Source of the DNA: Gemmatimonadota bacterium
GTDB lineage: Bacteria > Gemmatimonadota > Gemmatimonadetes > Palauibacterales > Palauibacteraceae
DNA: 20,276 bases
Assembly: GCA_030601615.1 (NCBI GenBank)
Contig: JAUVTH010000008.1
Span: 1 to 20,276, forward strand
Direction of reading: 5' to 3'
Made by a program: the position numbers and the translations under genes. This document shows, one piece after another, positions 14,166-20,276 of this stretch (positions are counted from its first letter, which is position 1; each line of letters begins with the position of its first letter). The notes under the pieces are model-generated. The model was not told where the DNA came from. It ran no database searches and saw nothing but the letters and a program-made list of their open reading frames with translations.

Positions 14166-15254
14166 ATGTCAGCAGGGCTAGACCTTACAGGACTCGTACT
14201 GCCGGGGACCGTCGAGGAGCTCAACCGTTCCGACGATGGCCTGCACGCAGAGTATGTTCTACAGCCGCTGGAGAGAGGCTTCGGTCATACGGTGGGCAAC
14301 TCCATCCGCCGTGTGCTCCTTTCCTCCCTCCCCGGTTGCGCCATCTGGGCTTTCCGGGCCGATGGCGTGCAACACGAGCACCAGACGATCCCGGGCGTGG
14401 TGGAGGACATCCACCAGGTAATCCAGAAGCTGAAGAAGCTGGTCGTTGTTCTCGATCCGGGCGTAGATGAGGCCAAGCTCGAGCTCTCGGTCCATAAGGC
14501 GGGACCGGTCACGGCCTCGATGATCGGGAGTGTCTCGGGTGTGACCATTGTCAACGCCGACGAGGTCCTGTTCACGCTTCAGGACGATCTGTCGGAGGGC
14601 CGGCCGCTGAACCTCGAATTCCGGGTCAACCGAGGCCGCGGATTCGTGGTCGCTGATCAGCACGAGCGTCCGGAAGATGCTCCCGTGGACCTGATTCGCG
14701 TCGACTCGATCTACAACCCTGTCGTCCGGGCCAACTTCCTGGTCCAGGAGACGCGTGTCGGTCAGCGGACCGACTTCGATCGGCTGACACTTCAGGTCCA
14801 GACGAACGGCTCGCTGGATCCAGGCGACGCGATTGCGTACGCAGCCGAGATCGCCCGGCTGCACCTGCTGTACCTGACCGGTTTCGGCAGTGGCGGCAAC
14901 GGTGGCGCCTTGCCCGAGATCGGTGGTCGCCCGGGACGTACGGCGGTGGACGGCGGGATGACCGTGCTTCTCGAGTCTTCTCTCGAAGCGTTCGAGGGAA
15001 TCTCGATTCGTTCCCGCAACAATCTGGACAAGGCGGACATTCACACACTCCTGGACGTCGTCGTGAGGTCTCGGGACGAGATCCTGGCCGTTCCCTCGTT
15101 CGGCGAGAAGTCGCTCGAGGAGATCGCCGAGGTTCTGGCTCTCAACGGGCTTCGCTTCGGCATGACGATCGAGCGGGACGATGTCGGGGACCTGTGGATG
15201 GTCGAGGAGGCAGAGCTGGTGTCCGCTGGAGGCGAGGGCGGAGATGAGGCATAG
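14166..15254 (+). CDS. rpoA: DNA-directed RNA polymerase subunit alpha
   Basis: The alpha dimer scaffolds RNA polymerase assembly, and its C-terminal domain contacts UP elements and activators. The product is 362 residues, longer than the ~315-330 of most bacteria. The N-terminal domain (about 1-235) shows PLERGFGHTVGNSIRRVLLS and GVVEDIHQVIQKLKKLVV. The C-terminal domain (about 272-340) shows SIRSRNNLDKADI and FGEKSLEEI; Arg282 and Asn285 match E. coli Arg265 and Asn268, used for DNA contact. Extra length comes from a glycine-rich linker (239-265) and an acidic tail (337-362). The last 11 bases overlap rplQ. Confidence 0.97.
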   Translation: MSAGLDLTGLVLPGTVEELNRSDDGLHAEYVLQPLERGFGHTVGNSIRRVLLSSLPGCAIWAFRADGVQHEHQTIPGVVEDIHQVIQKLKKLVVVLDPGVDEAKLELSVHKAGPVTASMIGSVSGVTIVNADEVLFTLQDDLSEGRPLNLEFRVNRGRGFVVADQHERPEDAPVDLIRVDSIYNPVVRANFLVQETRVGQRTDFDRLTLQVQTNGSLDPGDAIAYAAEIARLHLLYLTGFGSGGNGGALPEIGGRPGRTAVDGGMTVLLESSLEAFEGISIRSRNNLDKADIHTLLDVVVRSRDEILAVPSFGEKSLEEIAEVLALNGLRFGMTIERDDVGDLWMVEEAELVSAGGEGGDEA

Positions 15255-15606
15255 GAAGAAGGGCCGGCAGCTCAGCCGCACGGCGAGCCACCGGACGGCG
15301 ACGCTCCGGAACATGGCCACGAGCCTGATCCAGCACGAGCGGATCCGTACGACGGAGGCGAAAGCGCGTGAGCTCAGGCCGTTCGTCGAGAAGCTGATCA
15401 CGCTCGGTGGGACGGACGACGTTCACAGCCGGCGCCGGGTGCGGCGTCATATTGCGGATCGGGCCGTGCTGCATAAGCTGTTCGACGAAGTGGGACCTCG
15501 TTTTCGGGAGCGTCCGGGCGGGTACACCCGCATCGTCAAGCTCGGAGCTCGGAAGGGTGATGGAGCCGAGATGGCGATCATCGAGCTCACCGAGATGGGG
15601 AACTAG
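15244..15606 (+). CDS. rplQ: 50S ribosomal protein L17
   Basis: L17 surrounds the tunnel exit on the large subunit. The product is 120 residues from the ATG at 15244. An in-frame ATG at 15181 within rpoA was rejected because the family starts MRHRKKGRQLSRTASHRTA, as seen here. Further motifs are LRNMATSLIQHERIRTTEAK and GGYTRIVKLGARKGDGAEMA. The start overlaps rpoA by 11 bases, with GGAGGCGAGGGCGGAG as a purine-rich ribosome site. It is normally the last gene of the alpha operon. Confidence 0.97.
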   Translation: MRHRKKGRQLSRTASHRTATLRNMATSLIQHERIRTTEAKARELRPFVEKLITLGGTDDVHSRRRVRRHIADRAVLHKLFDEVGPRFRERPGGYTRIVKLGARKGDGAEMAIIELTEMGN

Positions 15607-15608
15607 AG

Positions 15609-15623
15609 CCGACCTCGGGTCGG
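15609..15623 (+). promoter_or_regulatory. Short hairpin right after rplQ
   Basis: CCGACC (15609-15614) pairs perfectly with GGTCGG (15618-15623) around the loop TCG, two bases after the rplQ stop. GAAAGGC follows with no T-run, so it is at best a weak or factor-aided terminator, or a 3'-end stabiliser. The next gene begins 15 bases later. Confidence 0.4.
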
Positions 15624-15638
15624 GAAAGGCAGGCAGCG

Positions 15639-16124
15639 ATGCTTCGCGGGGCTTCGACAGGACTGATGGTCGTCGCCGTGTTGGCTGTCGTCGGTTTCAT
15701 GTGGTGGTTGGACCGGAAGGCCGACTCATACGGGACCGAGGTGGCTCCAGTGCTGGAGGAGGAGGTCGTGGACTCCGCTCCGGTCGATATCAGTATCGCA
15801 GCGCTCGCTGCCGAACCAGGGGCGGCGGTCGGTGAGACAGGCTACCTGCGGTCGGTCCCGGTTGCGCAGCGGCTCGGTCGAGGCGCGTTCGCCTTGCAGC
15901 TGGACAGCGCGTCTACGTACCCGGTGCTTCTGTCGGCCGATCTGATTCAGATGGACACGCAGGTATACGGTGGGGATGTGGTGACTCTGTACGGCCATGT
16001 ATTCACCCTCAACGACTCGATACGGGCGGTTTGGGTGGAGCAAGATGCCGTAGACCAGGAAAACGCGGGTGCGGTGCCGATCAGTCCGAGTTTCATCATG
16101 GCGGACTCGCTCTCGTTCAACTGA
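15639..16124 (+). CDS. Unrecognised membrane-anchored protein, possible OB-fold
   Basis: I do not recognise this 161-residue protein. Residues 8-23 are a single hydrophobic segment after MLRGAST and before DRKAD, suggesting a one-pass anchor with the rest outside the cytoplasm (inference). Residues 34-50 are acidic (LEEEVVDSAPVD), a likely linker. Residues 64-135 alternate hydrophobic strands with glycine turns (VGETGYLRSVPV, GAFALQLDSA, YGGDVVTLYGHVF), which resembles a small beta-barrel of the OB type. No catalytic or zinc motif is visible. The ribosome site is weak. It lies 32 bases after rplQ and 12 before rpmB, so it is probably co-transcribed with them. Confidence 0.8.
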   Translation: MLRGASTGLMVVAVLAVVGFMWWLDRKADSYGTEVAPVLEEEVVDSAPVDISIAALAAEPGAAVGETGYLRSVPVAQRLGRGAFALQLDSASTYPVLLSADLIQMDTQVYGGDVVTLYGHVFTLNDSIRAVWVEQDAVDQENAGAVPISPSFIMADSLSFN

Positions 16125-16136
16125 TGTGTGTCTAAG

Positions 16137-16328
16137 ATGGCAAACTTCTGCTACGTATGTAATAAGGGGCCGGCTACCGGCAATCGCGTGAGCAACGCGA
16201 ACAACCGGCGCAAGCGGCGCTTCATGCCGAACCTGCAGCGCGTCCGCATTCTTGAGGACGGCCGGGCCGTTCGTGTGCGAGTGTGCACACGGTGCCTGAA
16301 GGCGGGCAAGGTACGCAAGGCATCCTGA
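16137..16328 (+). CDS. rpmB: 50S ribosomal protein L28, zinc-binding type
   Basis: L28 binds 23S rRNA near the E site. The product is 63 residues from the ATG at 16137, giving MANFCYVCNKGPATGNRVSN. A GTG at 16128 would add only three residues and was rejected. Four cysteines at 5, 8, 50 and 53 make this the zinc-binding form, and ANNRRKRRFMPNLQRVRI and TRCLKAGKVRKA are conserved. There is no strong ribosome site, so coupling to the preceding gene is likely. rpmB usually sits with rpmG or alone; here it closes the ribosomal cluster and is followed by a terminator. Confidence 0.96.
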   Translation: MANFCYVCNKGPATGNRVSNANNRRKRRFMPNLQRVRILEDGRAVRVRVCTRCLKAGKVRKAS

Positions 16329-16380
16329 GGCGTCGGCGCGAGTCGACTTTCTTTCCATCGCGTCGAGCTGAGACGACCCG

Positions 16381-16417
16381 AGAAGGCTCCGCCAGAAGGT
16401 GGAGCCTTCTTGTTGTG
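16381..16417 (+). terminator. Intrinsic terminator after rpmB
   Basis: AGAAGGCTCC (16381-16390) pairs perfectly with GGAGCCTTCT (16401-16410). The stem extends to 13 bp with one G-U pair around an AGAA loop, and is followed by a short T-rich run (TGTTGTG). It lies 52 bases after the rpmB stop and before the unrelated sugar operon. It is the clearest intrinsic terminator in the window. Confidence 0.85.
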
Positions 16418-16503
16418 TCGAGTCACCGGACCGTCGTCGTGGGCCGGTGCTCCACAGGGGTGTCGGACCGAGGCCGATGCGGCACGACCGGAGCGTGGCG
16501 CGG

Positions 16504-17505
16504 ATGAAAGCACTGGTCACCGGAGCTGACGGGTTCGTCGGGCAACACCTGATCGCGGAGCTGCTCGATCACGGTTTCACCGTGGCCGCGTCGGCTCTGG
16601 ATCTGCCCCCAAGCCGATCCACTCTCGATCCCGAGCAGATCGCGTCGGTGGACTGGAAGGCAGCTGACGTCAGGGATCACGGCACGCTCGTGAGACTTGT
16701 CGCTGCTGCCATGCCGGATCGCATCTATCACCTGGCGGGATTCGCCTCGGGTGCCCTGGCTCGGCAGTACGCGTCCGACGCCGTCCACATCAACGCGGGT
16801 GGCACCGTCAACCTGTGCGAGGCCGTTGTCGCGGTCCGTGAACTGGAATCCGACTTCGACCCGCAGATTCTGATCATGGGGTCGTGCGATGCGTACGGAG
16901 ACGCAGCGCGCGATGGAGTTCCGCTGACCGAGGATATGTCGCTGCGGCCTGTGTCCGTCTACGGCCTCTCCAAGGCCAGTCAGGAGCTCGCAGCGCATAC
17001 CTATCGGCGGGCGTACGGATTGCAGATCTTTGTCGTCCGCGGCTTCAACCTGGTGGGTCCGGGGCAGGAGCCACCTTTCGTGGTCCCTGAGTTCGCCGTC
17101 CAGGTTGCCCGCATCGCGGCGCGGGAGACAGAGCCCCTCGTCAAGGTCGGAAACCTGGGAGTGGAGCGCGACTTCACGGACGTTCGCGACGGCGTGGAAG
17201 CGCTCCGTCTCCTGATGGATCTGGATACGCCACACGCAGCCTACAACGTCGCTTCTGGTCGCACCATCCGGATTGGAACGATTCTGGACTGGATTGTAGA
17301 CGAGGCGGGCATCGAGGTAGAGATTGAGGTGGTTCCGAGCCGGGTGCGGCGAGAGGAGCTGGCGATGGTCGTCGGCGACGCGACGCGTCTGAGGGAGGAC
17401 ACGGGCTGGATGCCGCGGCGTGACGTCGAGGCCTCGGTGCGGGAGACTTATCGCTGGATGTGGAATCGGTTCTCGAGGACGGAAAACACCAACACCGTCG
17501 GTTGA
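16504..17505 (+). CDS. NAD(P)-dependent sugar reductase/epimerase, RMD-like
   Basis: This is an extended short-chain dehydrogenase of 333 residues from the ATG at 16504 (GGAG at 16490-16493). The Rossmann motif TGADGFVG is at 6-13, Asp55 lies in the conserved DVRD, and the catalytic set is Ser127 (GSCDAYG), Tyr153 and Lys157 (YGLSK). The segment VRGFNLVGPGQ and the later VGNLGVERDFTDVRDGVEA resemble GDP-4-keto-6-deoxymannose reductase, which makes GDP-rhamnose. A GDP-mannose 4,6-dehydratase or another epimerase is possible; no dehydratase gene is in the window. A 98-base region with no recognised promoter separates its start from the terminator upstream. UGD follows after 11 bases. Confidence 0.9.
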   Translation: MKALVTGADGFVGQHLIAELLDHGFTVAASALDLPPSRSTLDPEQIASVDWKAADVRDHGTLVRLVAAAMPDRIYHLAGFASGALARQYASDAVHINAGGTVNLCEAVVAVRELESDFDPQILIMGSCDAYGDAARDGVPLTEDMSLRPVSVYGLSKASQELAAHTYRRAYGLQIFVVRGFNLVGPGQEPPFVVPEFAVQVARIAARETEPLVKVGNLGVERDFTDVRDGVEALRLLMDLDTPHAAYNVASGRTIRIGTILDWIVDEAGIEVEIEVVPSRVRREELAMVVGDATRLREDTGWMPRRDVEASVRETYRWMWNRFSRTENTNTVG

Positions 17506-17516
17506 GCGAGGGATAC

Positions 17517-18830
17517 ATGAACGTCACCATCGTCGGAAGTGGATATGTCGGTCTGGTCGTGGGAGCCTGCCTGGCCGAAACGGGGAATCGGGTCATCTGC
17601 GCCGACATCGACGAACGCAAGATCGACCTTCTGAACGGGGGACAGAGCCCGATCTACGAACCGGGTCTCGACCGCCTGCTGCAGCGGAATCTGGCCGAGG
17701 GTCGCATGCGGTTCACGACGGACGTGGCCGAGGCGGTTCGCTCCGGGCTCGTCGTTTTCATCGCGGTCGGGACTCCCCCCGACGAAGATGGCTCGGCGGA
17801 TCTGAAGCACGTGCTGGCCGTGGCCAGCGTCATCGGCCAGAACATGGTCGATGAGAAGGTCGTGATCACGAAGAGCACTGTGCCCGTGGGCACGGCGTCC
17901 AAGGTGCGCAGCGAGATCGAAAAGCACACCGACGGCACGTTTCACGTGTGCTCCAACCCCGAATTTCTGAAGGAGGGGGCCGCGATCGACGACTTCATGC
18001 GACCCGATCGCGTGGTCTGCGGGATCGAGTCCGAAGAGGCACGTCCGATCCTGGAGGAGCTTTATGAGCCGTTCGTACGTAGCGGCAATCCGCTGATTTT
18101 CATGGACATTGCGTCCGCAGAGCTCACGAAGTATGCGGCCAACGCGATGCTTGCCACGCGCATCAGCTTCATGAATCAGGTCGCGGCTCTGTGTGAGGCG
18201 GCGGGAGCGGACATCAACATGGTGCGCCGTGGAGTCGGTTCCGACCCCCGCATCGGTGCTTCCTTCCTGTACGCCGGGGCCGGATACGGCGGAAGCTGCT
18301 TTCCGAAGGATGTGCGAGCCCTGATCCAGACGGGCGAGGAGATGAACGTCGACCTCTCGATCCTCAAGGAGGTCCACGAGACCAACGCGCGGCAGAAGCG
18401 GCTCCTGGGCCAGAAGATTCGAGCCCGATTCGGAGACGACCTGACCGGGCGCAGCTTCGCGGTGTGGGGGCTGGCGTTCAAGCCGGAGACCGACGACATG
18501 CGAGAGGCGGCTTCCGTGACGCTGATCGAGGAACTTCTCGAGTGCGGAGCCACCGTCACCGCGCACGACCCCGTGGCCACGGACGTGGCTCGCGAGTGGT
18601 ATCTGGGCGACCGGATCGAGTACGCGGGTGACGAGTACGCGGCGCTCGCCGGTGCGGATGCGCTGATCGTCATCACGGAGTGGCTCCAGTACCGGCGTCC
18701 CGATTGGCAGCGAATCAAGCTGGCGCTCGCAGCCCCGATCGTGTTCGACGGCCGAAATCTCTACGATCCGGCGCGTATGAGACGGCACGGATTCGAGTAC
18801 TATCCAATCGGCCGGGAGCAGGTGAGATGA
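17517..18830 (+). CDS. UDP-glucose 6-dehydrogenase
   Basis: The enzyme oxidises UDP-glucose twice with NAD+ to give UDP-glucuronate in the cytoplasm. The product is 437 residues from the ATG at 17517, with GAGGGA at 17508-17513. The NAD motif GSGYVGLVVGACLA is at 7-20, followed by KSTVPVGT (119-126), NPEFLKEGAAI (147-157) and ELTKYAANA with Lys205. The catalytic cysteine is Cys261 in GYGGSCFPKDV (257-267). A C-terminal WGLAFKPETDDMREA marks the UDP-binding domain. GDP-mannose dehydrogenase is a relative but less likely given the UDP-glucuronate decarboxylase next door. The stop overlaps the next start as ATGA. Common symbols are ugd and tuaD. Confidence 0.93.
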   Translation: MNVTIVGSGYVGLVVGACLAETGNRVICADIDERKIDLLNGGQSPIYEPGLDRLLQRNLAEGRMRFTTDVAEAVRSGLVVFIAVGTPPDEDGSADLKHVLAVASVIGQNMVDEKVVITKSTVPVGTASKVRSEIEKHTDGTFHVCSNPEFLKEGAAIDDFMRPDRVVCGIESEEARPILEELYEPFVRSGNPLIFMDIASAELTKYAANAMLATRISFMNQVAALCEAAGADINMVRRGVGSDPRIGASFLYAGAGYGGSCFPKDVRALIQTGEEMNVDLSILKEVHETNARQKRLLGQKIRARFGDDLTGRSFAVWGLAFKPETDDMREAASVTLIEELLECGATVTAHDPVATDVAREWYLGDRIEYAGDEYAALAGADALIVITEWLQYRRPDWQRIKLALAAPIVFDGRNLYDPARMRRHGFEYYPIGREQVR

Positions 18831-19816
18831 GAATCCTGCTGACCGGCGCCGCCGGTTTCCTGGGCTCTCACCTGGCCGATCGGTTCCTCGCCGACGGGCA
18901 TGAGGTGATCGGGATGGACAACCTGATCACCGGGAACCTGGACAACATCTCGCACCTCGAGAACGAGCCCAGGTTTGATTTCGTCGAGCACGACGTGACG
19001 CAGTTCATCGACATCACCGGGAACCTCGACGGCGTCCTGCACTTCGCGTCGCCTGCGAGCCCCGTGGACTACCTGGAGCTGCCGATCCAGACCCTCAAGG
19101 TAGGGAGCCTCGGTACGCACAACGCACTGGGACTCTCCCTCGCCAAGGGCGCCATGTTCCTGCTTGCGTCCACGTCCGAAGTGTACGGGGACCCTCTGGT
19201 TCACCCGCAGCCCGAGAGCTACTGGGGCAACGTGAACCCGATCGGTCCGCGCGGCGTGTACGACGAAGCCAAGAGGTTCGCCGAGGCGATTACGACGGCG
19301 TACCGCCGATACCACGGGGTGGATACGCGAATCGTACGGATCTTCAATACGTATGGGTCGCGCATGAGGCCGGGCGATGGCCGGGTGGTATCCAATTTCA
19401 TCGTGCAGGCACTGCTCGGACGGGGTCTTACAGTGTATGGCGACGGTTCGCAGTCGCGCAGCTTCTGTTACGTCTCCGACGAAGTGGAAGGCATCTTCCG
19501 GCTCTTCTTCTCGTCGGAGCACGATCCGGTGAACATCGGTAACCCGGACGAGTACACGGTGGGACAGCTGGCGGAGCGCGTCCAGGCGCTGGTGGATCCG
19601 GGGGTAGGCGTACGATACCTGCCGCTCCCGACGGACGACCCGAAGGTGAGAAAGCCAGACATCACCCGGGCGAGGGAGATCCTGGGATGGGAGCCCTCCG
19701 TATCGCTGGAGGAGGGACTGGTGACCACGGTCGCGTATTTTCGCTCGCTGCAGGAGCAAGGCGAGCTGAGGCCGCCGCCCGTTCTCACGGAAGCCTCCGA
19801 GGAACAGGCCCGATGA
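18827..19816 (+). CDS. UDP-glucuronate decarboxylase (UDP-xylose synthase)
   Basis: This short-chain dehydrogenase uses bound NAD to oxidise, decarboxylate and reduce UDP-glucuronate to UDP-xylose. The product is 329 residues from the ATG at 18827, which overlaps the preceding stop by ATGA. The Rossmann motif TGAAGFLGSHLADRF starts at 6. The active site shows STSEVYGDP (115-123) and PRGVYDEAKRFAE with Tyr145 and Lys149. The ESYWG and NPIGPR segments are characteristic of the UXS group rather than GalE or RmlB. SRSFCYVSDEVEG is the usual C-terminal signature. It uses the product of the gene before it, so the pair forms a two-step route. Confidence 0.92.
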   Translation: MRILLTGAAGFLGSHLADRFLADGHEVIGMDNLITGNLDNISHLENEPRFDFVEHDVTQFIDITGNLDGVLHFASPASPVDYLELPIQTLKVGSLGTHNALGLSLAKGAMFLLASTSEVYGDPLVHPQPESYWGNVNPIGPRGVYDEAKRFAEAITTAYRRYHGVDTRIVRIFNTYGSRMRPGDGRVVSNFIVQALLGRGLTVYGDGSQSRSFCYVSDEVEGIFRLFFSSEHDPVNIGNPDEYTVGQLAERVQALVDPGVGVRYLPLPTDDPKVRKPDITRAREILGWEPSVSLEEGLVTTVAYFRSLQEQGELRPPPVLTEASEEQAR

Positions 19817-20276
19817 CCGAGTCTTCCGGACAGGTCCTGTCGGTCGTGATGCCGGTATACAATGAGCAGGATACGCTCGAGGCGATCGTTCGTCGCGTGC
19901 GTGAAGTGCCGCTCAAGATTGAGCTGCTGTGCGTGGACGATGGATCGACGGATCGATCGAGGGAGATCCTGGCGCGGCTGAAGTCGGAAGGTCTCGTTGA
20001 TCGGGTCATTCTGCACGAGCGGAACCAGGGCAAGGGAAGGGCACTCGCCACGGGATTCGCGGCCGCCAGCGGGAGCGTCGTGATCATCCAGGACGCGGAC
20101 CTGGAGTACAATCCGGACGAGTATCGCAAGCTGCTCGAGCCGATCCTCGACAATCGTGCCGACGTCGTCTACGGCTCGCGATTCCTGGGCGGGGAACCGC
20201 ACCGCGTGCTGTACTTCTGGCACTACGTGGGGAACCGTTTCCTCACACTGATGTCCAACATGGTGACGAACCTGAA
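19813..20276 (+). CDS. Family 2 glycosyltransferase, N-terminal part (partial)
   Basis: The gene starts at the ATG at 19813, overlapping the previous stop as ATGA, with GAGGAA at 19799-19804. It runs off the right edge after 154 complete codons. It is a GT-A fold inverting transferase of family GT2: SVVMPVYNEQDTL at 10-22, the nucleotide-binding VDDGSTD at 41-47, NQGKGRALATG at 71-81, and the metal-binding DAD at 94-96 followed by LEYNPDEY. VYGSRFLGG and the later GNRFLTLMSNM resemble the dolichyl-phosphate mannose/glucose synthase-like group. Donor and acceptor cannot be told from this fragment. Confidence 0.93.
   Translation, partial: MTESSGQVLSVVMPVYNEQDTLEAIVRRVREVPLKIELLCVDDGSTDRSREILARLKSEGLVDRVILHERNQGKGRALATGFAAASGSVVIIQDADLEYNPDEYRKLLEPILDNRADVVYGSRFLGGEPHRVLYFWHYVGNRFLTLMSNMVTNL

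Noticed and set aside
14259..15401. A 380-codon minus-strand open frame opposite rpoA and rplQ
   Set aside because: The sense strand carries two unmistakable genes with conserved motifs; the antisense frame shows none.
16128..16136. Alternative GTG start for rpmB, adding three residues
   Set aside because: The family N-terminus begins at the ATG at 16137 and no better ribosome site favours the GTG.
17448..18788. A 446-codon minus-strand open frame opposite UDP-glucose dehydrogenase
   Set aside because: It is a shadow of a clear gene, with composition typical of a reverse-complement frame and no family motif.
1..20276. CRISPR arrays, insertion sequences, tRNA or rRNA genes, toxin-antitoxin or phage genes
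   Set aside because: I saw no regularly spaced repeats, transposase motifs, cloverleaf-like sequence or such proteins; nearly all sequence is explained by identified genes.

Overview
This is a GC-rich, gene-dense bacterial window with every gene on the + strand. It holds the 3' end of tuf, then a nearly complete fused S10-spc-alpha ribosomal protein cluster, then a small nucleotide-sugar and glycosyltransferase operon that runs off the right edge. Zinc-type S14, adk and map downstream of secY, infA-rpmJ before rpsM, and rpsD inside the alpha operon all fit a bacterium. The short-LID adenylate kinase, the acidic tail on L4 and the lack of rpmGB or other familiar neighbours do not fix a phylum. 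Gemmatimonadota is my guess from general flavour only (inference, low confidence).

Layout. 1-142: end of EF-Tu. 208-5286: S10 block (rpsJ, rplC, rplD, rplW, rplB, rpsS, rplV, rpsC, rplP, rpmC, rpsQ). 5291-10855: spc block (rplN, rplX, rplE, rpsN zinc form, rpsH, rplF, rplR, rpsE, rpmD, rplO, secY). 10881-12431: adk, map, infA. 12509-15606: alpha block (rpmJ, rpsM, rpsK, rpsD, rpoA, rplQ), probably with its own internal promoter in the infA-rpmJ gap. 15639-16328: an unrecognised membrane-anchored protein and rpmB, followed by the clearest intrinsic terminator of the window (16381-16417). 16504-20276: an RMD-like GDP-sugar reductase/epimerase, UDP-glucose 6-dehydrogenase, UDP-glucuronate decarboxylase and a truncated family 2 glycosyltransferase, the last three joined by ATGA overlaps.

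How it works together. The first 16.3 kb makes ribosomal subunits, the core of the Sec translocon, the RNA polymerase alpha subunit, initiation factor 1, methionine aminopeptidase and adenylate kinase. Many genes overlap or abut, which suggests translational coupling. The last 3.8 kb makes activated sugars (UDP-glucuronate, UDP-xylose and probably a GDP-deoxysugar) for a cell-surface glycan. No gap without a gene exceeds about 180 bases. Several gaps hold short perfect hairpins, listed separately.

I found no CRISPR array, insertion sequence, tRNA, rRNA or phage gene, and no evidence of a complete undescribed system. The least explained item is the membrane-anchored protein at 15639-16124, lodged between rplQ and rpmB. 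All homology statements come from motif recognition by eye; no search or folding program was run.
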